Shown here: positions 51,213 to 60,800 of the stretch, piece by piece
Numbering within the stretch: the stretch's first letter is position 1
Layout of the letters: each line of letters starts with the position of its first letter
DNA from: G963422745 sp965214285
GTDB taxonomy: Bacteria > Actinomycetota > Acidimicrobiia > Acidimicrobiales > Aldehydirespiratoraceae
Reading direction: 5' to 3'
Length of the DNA: 64,000 nucleotides
Assembly: GCA_965214285.1 (NCBI GenBank)
Contig: OZ243946.1
Location: 2,604,001 to 2,668,000, forward strand
Program-made: the position numbers and the translations under genes
The notes under the pieces: model-generated
What the model was told of the DNA's origin: nothing
Database searches by the model: none
The model's input: only the letters and a program-made list of their open reading frames with translations

Positions 51213-52348
51213 GCTTCGGCCTGGCGCAGCGCCGCCAGCGCTTCGGCGTCCAGGCCCAGCACCTCGGCGAGCACCTCGTCTGTGTGCTGGCCTGCGTGGC
51301 TCGGCGGGCAGCGGATCTCGCCGTCGGTCCGGCTGAAGCGCGGCGCCGGGCGGGGCTGGGCCACGCCCGCGACCTCCGTGAAGGTGCCACGGGCTGCGTT
51401 GTGGGGATGCGCGGGCGCTTCTGTGGGGTGCAGCACCGGGGCGAAGCACACGTCGGTGCCTTCGAGCAGCTCGCACCATTCGTCTCGGGTCCTGGTCCCG
51501 AACACCGCTGCCAGATCCTGCTTCAGTCCGGGCCAGCCGGCGCGGTCGTTCTGGGCGTCCCAGCGGGGGTCGTCGAGCTCCAGCAGGCGGCGCAGCTCGG
51601 CGTAGAACTGCGGCTCGATCGAGCCGATCGACACGTACTTGGCGTCGCTGGTCTCGTACACGTCGTAGTAGTGGGCGCCGGTGTCGAGCATGTTGGTGCC
51701 CACCTCGTCGCTCCAGAGCCCCATCGCCATCAGGCCGTAGATGAAGGTCGTCAGCGTCGCCGCCCCGTCGACCATGGCGGCGTCGACCACCTGGCCCTGG
51801 CCCGAGCTGCGGGCCTCGAGCACGGCGCAGACCATGCCGAACGCCAGCAGCATCCCGCCGCCGCCGAAGTCGCCCACGAGGTTGAGCGGGGGGACCGGCG
51901 CCTCGCCGCGGCGGCCCATCGCCCCCAGCGCGCCCGCCAGGGAGATATAGTTGATGTCGTGGCCGGCGGTGTGGGCATACGGGCCGTCCTGGCCCCAGCC
52001 GGTCATGCGCCCGTAGGCCAGCCTGGGGTTGCGGGCCAGACACTCCTCGGGCCCGATCCCGAGGCGCTCGGCCACGCCCGGCCTGAAGCCCTCGATCACC
52101 CCGTCGGCCGTCTCGACGAGGCGCATCACCACGTCGACGCCCTCGGGCTTCTTGAGGTCGACGCCGATCGAGCGGCGGCCCCGGTTCATGATGTCGGTCG
52201 GGGGGACGCTCGGGTCGCCGCCGCGCACCCGGTCGGCACGGTCCACGCGGATCACGTCCGCGCCCATGTCGGCCAGCATCATGGCGCAGAACGGCCCCGG
52301 CCCGATGCTCGCTATCTCGATGATCCTCACTCCGCTGAGCGGTCCCAT
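51203..52348 (-). CDS. CaiB/BaiF family CoA transferase, alpha-methylacyl-CoA racemase-like
   Basis: A 381-residue class III CoA-transferase-fold protein from ATG 52348; an in-frame start at 52393 would add 15 residues. It begins MGPLSGVRIIEIASIGPGPF and includes VDRADRV, NRGRRSIGVDLKKPEG, the pair AGHDINYISLAG and NLVGDFGGGGMLLAFG, and the Asp/His and Glu region expected of alpha-methylacyl-CoA racemases. These residues favour racemase (AMACR) activity over true CoA transfer. Its role would be in degradation of branched or methylated acyl-CoA. Confidence 0.93.
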   Translation of the reverse strand: MGPLSGVRIIEIASIGPGPFCAMMLADMGADVIRVDRADRVRGGDPSVPPTDIMNRGRRSIGVDLKKPEGVDVVMRLVETADGVIEGFRPGVAERLGIGPEECLARNPRLAYGRMTGWGQDGPYAHTAGHDINYISLAGALGAMGRRGEAPVPPLNLVGDFGGGGMLLAFGMVCAVLEARSSGQGQVVDAAMVDGAATLTTFIYGLMAMGLWSDEVGTNMLDTGAHYYDVYETSDAKYVSIGSIEPQFYAELRRLLELDDPRWDAQNDRAGWPGLKQDLAAVFGTRTRDEWCELLEGTDVCFAPVLHPTEAPAHPHNAARGTFTEVAGVAQPRPAPRFSRTDGEIRCPPSHAGQHTDEVLAEVLGLDAEALAALRQAEAVA

Positions 52349-52591
52349 GGCGCCTCCTGGCTTGTCGGCTTGCCGGGCTTGGGGGCCTGGCATCGGCTCA
52401 CAGCGTGCCGGCTGCCGTTTGCAGGCTCTCAGTCAAGCGTGCCGGCGCGTTGCTCGCCGCCGGCATCGCCTCACGCTACCGCGAACGCCTCGGCGGCTCA
52501 TCACCGGCCGGCAGAGCCCGACGGGCCGACAGAGCCACCCGCAGCAATTGCCCTGCGCTGTCCCAACCGACGGGCCTTCTAGCCTGGGCTG

Positions 52592-53050
52592 GTGACGATC
52601 ATCGACCGGCGCTTCGGCGAACTCACGGCCGGCGAGTTCCACGACATCGCCAAGCTGCGCGTCGACGTGTTCGTGGTGGAGCAGCAATGCGTCTATGCCG
52701 AGATCGACGGGCGCGACGCGGCCCCGTCCACCCGTCACGTCTGGGTGGGCGACGGCCACGGCCTGGTCGCCTATCTGCGGATCCTCGAAGCCGCCGAGGC
52801 CACCTGCATCGGCCGGGTCGTCACCCGCCGCGATGCTCGCTCACAGGGCCACGCGGGGCTCCTCATGGACTATGCGCTGGCCCACAGCGACGGGCCGTGG
52901 ACTCTGGAGGCGCAGGCCCATCTCGCCGGCTGGTACGCCCTGCGAGGCTTCGAGGCGGTCGGCGAGGAGTACCTCTGGGACGGCATCGTCCATGTCCCCA
53001 TGGCCCGTCGGGCGCAGGGCGAACCGCCGCCGGGACGCAGTCGGACCTAG
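52592..53050 (+). CDS. GNAT-family N-acetyltransferase (ElaA-like)
   Basis: A 152-residue acetyltransferase starting with GTG 52592, 6 bases after a TAGCCT hexamer. Features are FGELTAGEFHDIAKLRVDVFVVEQQCVYAEIDGRD, typical of ElaA, the acetyl-CoA loop RDARSQGHAGLLMDYAL (Q/R-x-x-G-x-A/G), and FEAVGEEYLWDGIVHVPM near the C-terminus. Substrate unknown. Its last 4 bases overlap the convergent ABC gene. Confidence 0.92.
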   Translation: MTIIDRRFGELTAGEFHDIAKLRVDVFVVEQQCVYAEIDGRDAAPSTRHVWVGDGHGLVAYLRILEAAEATCIGRVVTRRDARSQGHAGLLMDYALAHSDGPWTLEAQAHLAGWYALRGFEAVGEEYLWDGIVHVPMARRAQGEPPPGRSRT

Positions 53051-54027
53051 AGCCTGACCACCCGGGACGCATCGATGCGGATCGTCGTCTGCCGGCCGAC
53101 GCCGGGATCGCTGTCGAGCTCCAGGCTGAGCCGTCCGTAGGCCTCGGTGTCGAGCCGCACCAGCCAGCGGCCGCCCAGATAGCGACGCGAGACGACCGTC
53201 GCCGCGATCTCTGTCGGGATGCCCCGGGCCGCCGGATCGCCGCAAGCCGGCGCGCTCGCAGCAGCCGGGCAGGCCGCGTCGGCGCGGATCAGATGCGGCG
53301 CGCCGTCGATGTCGACGATGTTGGAATGCCCCAGGAAGCGGGCGATCTCCGCCGAGGCCGGCTGCTCCCAGACCTCTGTGGGAGTGCCGACCTGCACGAT
53401 CCGCCCTTCGTCCATCAGCGCCACCCGATCGCCCACCGCGAAGGCCTCGCCGTGGTCGTGGGTCACGTGCAGGGCGGCGATGCCCGCGGCCTTCAGGATG
53501 GCCCGCACCTCGTCCATCAGGCGATCCCGCAAGGCCCGGTCCAGCGACCCGAAGGGCTCGTCGAGCAGCAGCACGGACGGCTCGGGCGCGAGCGAGCGAG
53601 CCAGGGCGACGCGCTGGGCCTCGCCGCCCGAGAGGGTCGCGATGCCGCGGCGCTCATAGCCCTCCAGGCCCACCAGCTCGAGCAGCTCCTCCACACGGAC
53701 CGCCCGCTCGGCCGCGGCCGTGTTCTTCATGCGCAGCCCGAACTCGGTGTTCTCGGCCACGCTGCGGTGCGGCAGCAGGGCGTGGGTCTGGAACATCAGG
53801 CCTATCCCCCGTTCGTGGGGCTGCAGCGGCCCGAGATCGGTGCCGTCGAGGCTCAGCGTGCCGCTGTCGGCGGGCTGGAGCCCGGCGATGGCCCGCAGCA
53901 GGGTCGACTTGCCGCTGCCGCTGGGGCCGAGCACGGTGACGATCTCGCCATCGCCCACCTCGAGCTCTTCGACATCGACGGCGACGGTCGTGCCGAAGCG
54001 AACGGTCAGACCGGCGATCCTGAGCAT
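53047..54027 (-). CDS. ABC transporter ATP-binding protein (ThiQ/FbpC-like), orphan
   Basis: A 326-residue ATPase from ATG 54027. Walker A is GPSGSGKST, the Q-loop FQTHALLPHRSVAEN, the signature LSGGEAQRVALARSL, Walker B LLLDEPF, and the switch His in HVTHDHGEAF. A TOBE-like C-terminal domain follows (IAATVVSRRYLGGRWLVRL). This layout is typical of the ATPases for iron, thiamine or spermidine uptake. No permease or binding-protein gene lies within the window, so the partner genes are elsewhere or lost. Confidence 0.93.
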   Translation of the reverse strand: MLRIAGLTVRFGTTVAVDVEELEVGDGEIVTVLGPSGSGKSTLLRAIAGLQPADSGTLSLDGTDLGPLQPHERGIGLMFQTHALLPHRSVAENTEFGLRMKNTAAAERAVRVEELLELVGLEGYERRGIATLSGGEAQRVALARSLAPEPSVLLLDEPFGSLDRALRDRLMDEVRAILKAAGIAALHVTHDHGEAFAVGDRVALMDEGRIVQVGTPTEVWEQPASAEIARFLGHSNIVDIDGAPHLIRADAACPAAASAPACGDPAARGIPTEIAATVVSRRYLGGRWLVRLDTEAYGRLSLELDSDPGVGRQTTIRIDASRVVRL

Positions 54028-54128
54028 CTCCCCCAGCAACCTAGCGCAGCCCCGACAAGCAACACGCCGGCCTTCGTCGCTCGTCTCGCTCGCACCACCG
54101 CTCTTGTGCCAGGGACCACGAAAGCGTG

Positions 54129-54159
54129 ATTGTCAGTGCAGGGACAATGCAGAAATTGT
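54129..54159. promoter_or_regulatory. Overlapping inverted repeats upstream of the AbiE pair, candidate operator
   Basis: ATTGTC (54129-54134) pairs with GACAAT (54143-54148), and ACAAT (54144-54148) pairs with ATTGT (54155-54159) in the run ACAATGCAGAAATTGT. Such operators are expected where an AbiEi-type antitoxin represses its own operon. It lies 46-76 bases before the ATG at 54205. Confidence 0.5.
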
Positions 54160-54192
54160 GCCGAACCGGTGTGTTTCAGTCACGGATTCTGC

Positions 54193-54198
54193 TACCCT
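54193..54198 (+). promoter_or_regulatory. TACCCT -10-like element, leaderless start of AbiEi gene
   Basis: TACCCT lies 6 bases before the ATG at 54205. Transcription would start at or near the ATG, giving a leaderless mRNA; no ribosome site is present. Confidence 0.4.
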
Positions 54199-54204
54199 GC
54201 GCTC

Positions 54205-54984
54205 ATGTCCACCGCCACCAAGACCTCCGAGGCTATCGGGACAACCGAGGCAAGACACCGTGAGCCGGCCGAGCCTATCCGAGAGCTGGCCGAGGTCACC
54301 ATCGAAGGGGCAGCCGAGCGCAGCACCCGGGAGTTGATCGAAGCCCTGCCCTTCGGGACCTACTTCTGGGCCCGTGACCTTCCCGGCAAGCGGTCCACCA
54401 CGAGCGCAGCGCTGACACGGCTCCTCGCAGACCCCGACAGTCGCATCAAGCGGGTCGCCCCGGGTCTGTACTGGCACCGCTGCCCGGCAGATGCTCCATT
54501 GCAGGACTGCGAGTATTACCAGGGAGGGGAAGTTGCCCGCATCTATGCAGGTCCGGGGGCGGGCGAGGCCCAATGGAGCGCCGTGCAGGAACTGGTGTGG
54601 GCGCATCAGAGCTCCCGCTATCAGAAGGTGGCGGTTGTGCGTCGCCGGCTGAGGCCGACCGAATCCTGGGTCCGCTTCATCCGCCGGGAGAACCTGCGCC
54701 GCATGGAGCTGACTTGGCTGGAGGTGTCGGTGCTGGAGGCCTTGGCCTTGCTCGACTTCGTCGAGTACCCGTGGGAGCGCTGCATGGAACACCTCGCCTC
54801 GGGTCTGTCGGGCCGCAACATCGGCGGATCAGGGGTGTTCCGCCCCGACATGCTCGTGTGGGCAGCGCAGACAGACGACCTGGCCACGCCCGACGTGCTG
54901 CACCGCGCAGCGCGTATCAAGCGAGAACTGCCCGAGATCGTCTTGCCCAAGGACCAACCGACCTTGCGGGTGTGGACACCGTGA
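54205..54984 (+). CDS. AbiEi-type antitoxin (wHTH transcriptional repressor)
   Basis: A 259-residue protein of the AbiEi/DUF6088 type. The winged-helix N-terminal region is YFWARDLPGKRSTTSAALTR followed by VAPGLYW, and the C-terminal domain has LTWLEVSVLEALALLDFVEYPWE. As antitoxin it would neutralise the nucleotidyltransferase encoded next and repress the promoter through the inverted repeats. I start at ATG 54205 (from 54130 the extra 25 residues are not conserved-looking). The downstream toxin gene overlaps by GTGA. Confidence 0.88.
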   Translation: MSTATKTSEAIGTTEARHREPAEPIRELAEVTIEGAAERSTRELIEALPFGTYFWARDLPGKRSTTSAALTRLLADPDSRIKRVAPGLYWHRCPADAPLQDCEYYQGGEVARIYAGPGAGEAQWSAVQELVWAHQSSRYQKVAVVRRRLRPTESWVRFIRRENLRRMELTWLEVSVLEALALLDFVEYPWERCMEHLASGLSGRNIGGSGVFRPDMLVWAAQTDDLATPDVLHRAARIKRELPEIVLPKDQPTLRVWTP

Positions 54985-55970
54985 ACCGCGTGCTGTCAGA
55001 GTGGGGGACCACATGGATGACTTCGGACAGACCCGAGTTCGATGTACTCGCCAAGCAGACAGCCGCGGCCTTGAACCTCAAGGTGGAGGACATCCACCGC
55101 GACTACTGGGTGACGAGATGCCTCTACGCATTGGCGGTCAAGACGCACAACGGCCTGCATCTGTTCCCCGGCCACAGGAACCGGCGCCTCGCGGGGGTGA
55201 ATTGCGCTTTCGGGGGCGGGACCTCGCTGGTCTCGGCATGGGACATCTCGCAGCGCTACTCGTCGGACCTCGACCTGCTGTGCCTGATGCAAGTCGAGGG
55301 AACCCACGATCACCTCCTGGCACGACCGCACGACGAGGTGACGACGATCCTGCGCCAGGCCTGCGGCTGGTGGACCGCTCAGCTCGCTGAGCGCGACCTG
55401 CCCGCCGCAAGGTTCCGCGAGACGACGCTCGAGACCCAGAGCCCGCAGGCCATCGTGCGGGCCGACAGCAGCGTGGAAGCCAGCGACGACTCGCTTGTCG
55501 CACCATGCCGGGTCATGTCGCTGATGGGCCGCTTTGCCACTGTCGAGCAACTGGCTCGCTTCCCGGAATTGGGCGGGTTCGAGTTCCTGTGTGTGATGCC
55601 CGCCTACACCGCTGCCAACAAGTTCGACGCCATGCACCGGCGGGAACGCAGACTCGATGGCCCCAAGGGACTCCGTGAGCGCGGCGGCCGAGATCTCTAC
55701 GACCTGCACCAGATCGCAGACTCTTCCCATGCCGACGAAGTGCGGCTCCGGATCCCCGAGTTGTGGCAACGTGCCTCCGACTCCGAGACCCGCGCCATCG
55801 TCGTCAGGCCGACCGGTGGCTACGGGTACAGCGACGTCTTCGCTCTCGGGACCAAGGCCAACAAGGCGCTGCGCCAGAGCTACGAGATGATCGTCGAAAC
55901 CGTCTGGGGCGGCGGCGCGCCGTCGTTCGAAGTCGCCGTGGAGGCCGCAGCGAGCCTGGACCGCCACTGA
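54981..55970 (+). CDS. AbiEii-type nucleotidyltransferase toxin
   Basis: A 329-residue nucleotidyl transferase. Motif I is GGTSLVSAW (79-87) with the paired acidic residues of RYSSDLDLL (Asp96, Asp98). Later motifs are AYTAANKFDAMHRR and RDLYDLHQIA. This matches the AbiEii group, which blocks growth by adding nucleotides to tRNA or related targets when the antitoxin is lost, and in phage-infected cells causes abortive infection. It starts with GTG 54981 overlapping the antitoxin stop; ATG 55017 is a shorter option. The pair is a type IV toxin-antitoxin system. Confidence 0.88.
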   Translation: MNRVLSEWGTTWMTSDRPEFDVLAKQTAAALNLKVEDIHRDYWVTRCLYALAVKTHNGLHLFPGHRNRRLAGVNCAFGGGTSLVSAWDISQRYSSDLDLLCLMQVEGTHDHLLARPHDEVTTILRQACGWWTAQLAERDLPAARFRETTLETQSPQAIVRADSSVEASDDSLVAPCRVMSLMGRFATVEQLARFPELGGFEFLCVMPAYTAANKFDAMHRRERRLDGPKGLRERGGRDLYDLHQIADSSHADEVRLRIPELWQRASDSETRAIVVRPTGGYGYSDVFALGTKANKALRQSYEMIVETVWGGGAPSFEVAVEAAASLDRH

Positions 55971-56115
55971 CCCTCGGCCCAGCCCACGACCCGCGTCTTT
56001 GCCGGCCCGCCGATTGCACAACACGGTCCAAGTCGTGATGGCTCATGGGATCAATGCCGGCGGCAGGATCGCCAGACCCGAAGAGGCTCTCCGCCAAAGG
56101 CCGGCGGGCGAGTGG

Positions 56116-56433
56116 TCAGATGTCGAGGTGGCCGTGTTCTCGGTCGTGGCGCACAGCCGCCTTCACGGCGTAGCCGGTGAGGATCGCCGGGGCCAGCACG
56201 ACCGAGCCGCCGATCAGCAAGACGATCACGAGCGCCGTGGTCAACGAGCCGAAGCCGTTTGCCAGGCCGACGAAGAACACCGCCATCGCCGCCGCATACA
56301 ACGCATAGCCGAGCCGCTGCGCCGCCTTGGCCCAGCGGTCGATCCGGGCTCGGCGCAGCAGCACCGGATCAGCGGGGCTGGATTCGACCCACTCTCGGGG
56401 TCTTGCCTCGGCGGTCTCGTTGCCGTCGGCCAT
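56116..56433 (-). CDS. Small two-helix membrane protein
   Basis: A 105-residue protein with an acidic, Pro-containing N-terminus (about 1-25), an amphipathic helix, and two membrane segments: LGYALYAAAMAVFFVGLAN and ALVIVLLIGGSVVLAPAIL. The C-terminus is His/Arg/Glu-rich (DREHGHLDI). Not recognised; similar short proteins are common and uncharacterised in actinobacteria. It is co-directional with the Nudix gene upstream. Confidence 0.72.
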   Translation of the reverse strand: MADGNETAEARPREWVESSPADPVLLRRARIDRWAKAAQRLGYALYAAAMAVFFVGLANGFGSLTTALVIVLLIGGSVVLAPAILTGYAVKAAVRHDREHGHLDI

Positions 56434-56487
56434 GCGCGCAGCGTAGTCGTATGCAGCAGAACAGCGGGGCGGGCCGGGAGGGGTGGG

Positions 56488-57000
56488 TCAGCGGGGCCGG
56501 CCGCCCTGTGACGGCGGCGGGGTGATGTCGATCGGCTCAGCCGGCAGACGACCGTCGACCAGGTCCGCCAGGAACTCGCGCAGCCGCGCCGGCACCGTGG
56601 GCTCGGACGCCGCGAGCAGCTCGGCCAGGCTCCACCATCGAGCCCCCAGGAAAGCCGCGGCCTCCAGAGCCTCGAGCCCCTGCGGGTCGTACTCGCCGCC
56701 GTCGCACCAGGCCACATGGATGCGGTCGTCTGACTCGAAGCGGTAGCCGGCGAAGGTGTACTCGGTCTGCTGCACCCACACGCAGGGCCCCATCTCCACA
56801 TCGGCGATCCCGGTCTCCTCGTGCAGCTCGCGCAGCGCCGCGGCGCCGCTGTCCTCGTTCCAGCCCATGCCGCCGCCGGGAATCTCCAGCCACTCCGGCT
56901 TGTGCGGGTCGATCGGATCCTCGGCCCGGATCAGCAGCACCCGCCCTTGCCGATCCAGCAGCACACAGCGGGCGGCCGGGCGGCGCAGGGTGAACGGCAC
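56488..57000 (-). CDS. Nudix hydrolase
   Basis: A 170-residue Nudix protein hydrolysing nucleoside diphosphates linked to another moiety. The Nudix box GGGMGWNEDSGAAALRELHE followed by ETGI lies at residues 42-65, giving the consensus G-x5-E-x7-RE-x2-EE-x-G. Flanking strands are VLLIRAEDPI and CVWVQQTEYTF. Substrate unknown. The gene diverges from the Ser/Thr-rich protein gene. Confidence 0.94.
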   Translation of the reverse strand: MPFTLRRPAARCVLLDRQGRVLLIRAEDPIDPHKPEWLEIPGGGMGWNEDSGAAALRELHEETGIADVEMGPCVWVQQTEYTFAGYRFESDDRIHVAWCDGGEYDPQGLEALEAAAFLGARWWSLAELLAASEPTVPARLREFLADLVDGRLPAEPIDITPPPSQGGRPR

Positions 57001-57049
57001 GGCAAATCAACCTACCAGCAGTGCCCAGCCGCTCTAGAATCGGCCTTTC

Positions 57050-57577
57050 ATGGCAAGAATGCTGCCCGTTGTGATGCTCTCGCTGGCCGTTCTGGCGGGC
57101 TCGGTCGCTGCTGCTGTCGTGCTGTCCTCGGTGGGCGGCGACGACCCGGCGCCCCACAGCGACGCCGTCGACGAGGCGGACGAGCCGATCGTGCTGCCGA
57201 GCACTTCAAGGGCTTCGCCGTCCGCCGAGTCGAATACGTCGTCGTCGTCGTCCAGTTCCTCGTCGCTGTCAACGAGCAGCACTTCCTCCTCGTCCTCGTC
57301 CACGTCCTCGTCTTCGACGACGACCACGAGAAGGGCGACGACAACCACGAAGCGATCGGCAACCACCACCACGTCGACCAGCTCCTCGACAACGACCACA
57401 ACAACAACCACCACCACCACCACGACGACGACCGTCCCCAAGCCGGAGGAGACTGACGACGAACCCCCGACTACCACGACCGCCAAGCCGCAGGAGACCG
57501 ACGACGACCCCAAGACGGCACAGGCGCCGGACCAGGTGAGCGGTCCGGTCGGCGACGGCTGGCGCGGAGTGCTGTAA
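57050..57577 (+). CDS. Secreted or anchored Ser/Thr-rich mucin-like protein
   Basis: A 175-residue protein: an N-terminal hydrophobic signal or anchor (MLPVVMLSLAVLAGSVAAAV), an acidic section, then a long run of Ser and Thr (about 60-130, including more than ten Thr in a row), and an acidic Pro/Thr tail. Such low-complexity stalks are often O-glycosylated and used as wall-spanning spacers. It has no catalytic domain. It is followed by the PASTA-repeat gene on the same strand, consistent with a surface island. Confidence 0.7.
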   Translation: MARMLPVVMLSLAVLAGSVAAAVVLSSVGGDDPAPHSDAVDEADEPIVLPSTSRASPSAESNTSSSSSSSSSLSTSSTSSSSSSTSSSSTTTTRRATTTTKRSATTTTSTSSSTTTTTTTTTTTTTTTVPKPEETDDEPPTTTTAKPQETDDDPKTAQAPDQVSGPVGDGWRGVL

Positions 57578-57765
57578 GCACATCTGAGGGCGCCCGCCGA
57601 TCTGTCGAGTCAAGGCTGACTCGGGCGCTGCGGGCGGGGGTCCGGCCGGGCTCGCGCAGTGTTGTTCGGCAGTCTGCTGGAGAGGTCCGCCAAGCGCTCC
57701 TGGACACTGAATCCGCTCGGCTGCAAAGGGCCGGTGATATGCTCAGAGCCCCTGCTTACAAGTGT

Positions 57766-57795
57766 GTGCTTACAAGCGCGGGGTTTGGGTACCCC
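57766..57795 (+). promoter_or_regulatory. Promoter of the first PASTA gene
   Basis: GTGCTT (57766-57771) and TACCCC (57790-57795) are 18 bases apart, and the ATG is 10 bases further. Spacing and sequence parallel the promoter of the second PASTA gene. CTTACAAG is repeated just upstream at 57755-57762 and 57769-57776. Confidence 0.4.
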
Positions 57796-57805
57796 GTGAG
57801 GATCC

Positions 57806-60800
57806 ATGAGACGCAAGACGCCCAACAATCGCAGGCGGACGCACCTGCTCGCGGCGCTGATACCGCTGCTCTTGCTGTCCGTGCTGTTTTGGTCCCAGAT
57901 GCATTCTGGGACCGACGATGCCGCGCGCGATGCGGTGCAGCCGCTCGGCGAGCAGCTGCTGATCGCCGGCGACTCGGCACAGAACGCTCAGGGCACGGTG
58001 CGGTTGCCCGATCTGCGCGGCCAGTCCAAGGACATCGCAGAGGAGATCTTGCGTGGCGCGGGCCTGGTGCTCGACGCCAGGAGCGTGCCCACCGATGACC
58101 CCAACCTCGACGGCATCGTCATCAACATCAATCCCGACGGCGGCACCGACGTGCCCGCGGGCACCGTCATCGTCTTCACGTTCGGCGAGTACATCCCCAC
58201 GACGGCCACGGTGCTCGCCGGCAGCATCGTTCGCGTACCCGACGTGGTCGGCCGGGACGCAGACGACGCAGCCGACGTCCTCACCGACGCCAATCTGGTG
58301 CCCGACGGCATACCGCTACCGACCGATGACCCCAGCCTCGACGGCATTGTCATAGACACCGATCCCGACGGCGGCAGCGACGTGCCCATAGGCACCACGA
58401 TCACGTTCACCTTCGGCGACTACACACCCACCTCGGTCACCTCCAGCGCGGGCGATCCGCCGGACAGCACCGCCACCACACGACCGCCCGGTGGCAACAC
58501 CCCGACTTCGACCACACAGCCCCCCGACGGCGACACGCCGGAGCCGAGCAAGGTGGCCGTTCCCGATCTGATCGGCATGACCAAGGAGAACGCAGAGCAG
58601 GCCCTGGTCGATGTCGGCCTGATTCCCGAGGCTCTCGGCCGGCTGCTCGCCGCCCAAGGCCAAGACGGCATCGTCGACACCCAAGAGGATCCCCCCGGCA
58701 CCGTGGTGGCGCTCGGCACCAGCATCGCCTTCACCTACGGCATCTACCTCGCCTCGCTGCCCCCGGGCACCCCGCCGAGCACCGTGGCTGTACCGGATCT
58801 GGTCGGCATGACCAAAGCCGACGCCGAGCAGGCCCTGATCGATGTCGGCCTGCTGCCCGAGGCTCTCGGCCGGCTGCTCGCCGCCCAGGGCCAGCACGGC
58901 ATCGTCGACACCCAAGAGGATCCCCCTGGCACCCAGCTGCGCCGCGGCACCACCGTCGCCTTCACCTACGGCATCTACATTGCCTGGCTGCCTCCGGGCA
59001 ACCCGGGACCCACGCCGGGGACGACCACGACCTTGCCTGCGCCCAAGGTCGCTGTGCCCGACCTGATCGGCTCAGCCAGGACCACAGCCGACGCCGCAGT
59101 GATCGCGGCGGGCCTGGTGCCAGCGGGCACGAGCGTCGCCGTGACCGACCCTGCGCTCGACGGCAAGGTCGTCACCCAGAACCCCGCCGCGGGCAGCCAG
59201 GTGCCCGAGGGATCCACGGTCGCCTTCGCCTACGGCGTCCACACACCCGACGACGACCCGCCAGACCCGCCAGACCCGCCAGACCCACCAGACCCACCAG
59301 ACCCACCGGATCCGCCGGCGACCGTGGCGGTGCCGGATCTGGTCGGCATGACCAAGGACAACGCCGAGCAGGCCCTGATCGACCTCGGCCTGCTGCCCGA
59401 GGCTCTCGGCCGGCTGCTCGCCGCCCAGGGCCAAGACGGCATCGTCGACACCCAGGAAACCCCTGCGGGCAGCCAGGTGGCGCCTGGCACCAGCGTGGCC
59501 TTCACCTACGGCATCTACCTCCCAGAGCGCCCCGGCAACCCGCCGAGCACCGTCGCCGTGCCGAACCTGGTCGGGTTGACCAAAGCCGCCGCCGAGCAGG
59601 CCCTCACCGACGTCGGCCTGCTGCCCGAGGCCCTCGGCCGGCTGCTCGCCGCCCAGGGCCAAGACGGCATCGTCGACACCCAAGACGATCCCCCCGGCAC
59701 CCAGCTGCCCCGCGGCACGCCTGTCGCCTTCACCTACGGCATCCACATCGCCTCGCTGCCCCCGCCGCCCGACCCACCGGACCCGCCAGACGACGGCAAC
59801 CCACCCGACCCGCCAGACGACGGCAACCCACCCGACCCACCCGACCCGCCGGACCCGCCGGCGACCGTGGCAGTGCCGAACCTGGTCGGCATGACCAAGG
59901 ACAACGCCGAGCAGGCGCTCATCAGCATCGGCTTGCTGCCCGAGGCCCTCGGCCGGCTGCTGGCCGCCCAAGGCCAGCACGGCATCGTCGACACCCAGGA
60001 CGACCCCGCCGGCACACAGCTGCCCCGCGGCACCACCGTGGCCTTCACCTACGGCATCTACCTCGCACAGCCGCCGGGCAACCCGCCCAGCACCGTGGCG
60101 GTGCCGAACCTGGTCGGGTTGACCAAAGCCGCCGCCGAGCAGGCCCTCACCGACGTAGGCCTGCTGCCCGAGGCCGCGGGCCGGCTGCTCGCATCCCAGG
60201 GCCAGGACGGCATCGTCGACACCCAGGACACCACCGCAGGGACGCAGCTGCCCCAGGGCAGCACCGTCGCATTCACCTACGGCATCTTCTTGCTGCCTCC
60301 GGGCGACACGCCGGCCACAGTCGAGATGCCCAACCTGATCGGCATGACCAAGGACAACGCCGAGCAGGCGCTCATCAGCATCGGCTTGCTGCCCGAGGCC
60401 CTCGGCCGGCTGCTGGCAAACCCGAACTCGCACGGCATCGTCGACACCCAAGACGACCCCGCCGGCACCCAGCTGCCCCGCGGCACCACCGTGGCCTTCA
60501 CCTACGGCGTCTACCTCGCAGAGCCGCCGGGCAACCCGCCGCGCACCGTGACGGTGCCCGATCTGGTCGGCATGACCAAAGCCGCCGCCGAGCAGGCCCT
60601 CGCCGACCTCGGACTGGTGCCCGAGGCCCTCGCCAGGCTGCTCGCCGCCCAGGGCCAGGACGGCATCGTCGACACCCAAGAAGACGCCCCCGGCACCCAG
60701 CTGCCCCGCGGCAGCGACGTCGCCTTCACCTACGGCGTCTACTTCCCGCCGCCGGGCAACCCGCCGACACCCCCGACACCGCCGACACCGCCGACCACTC

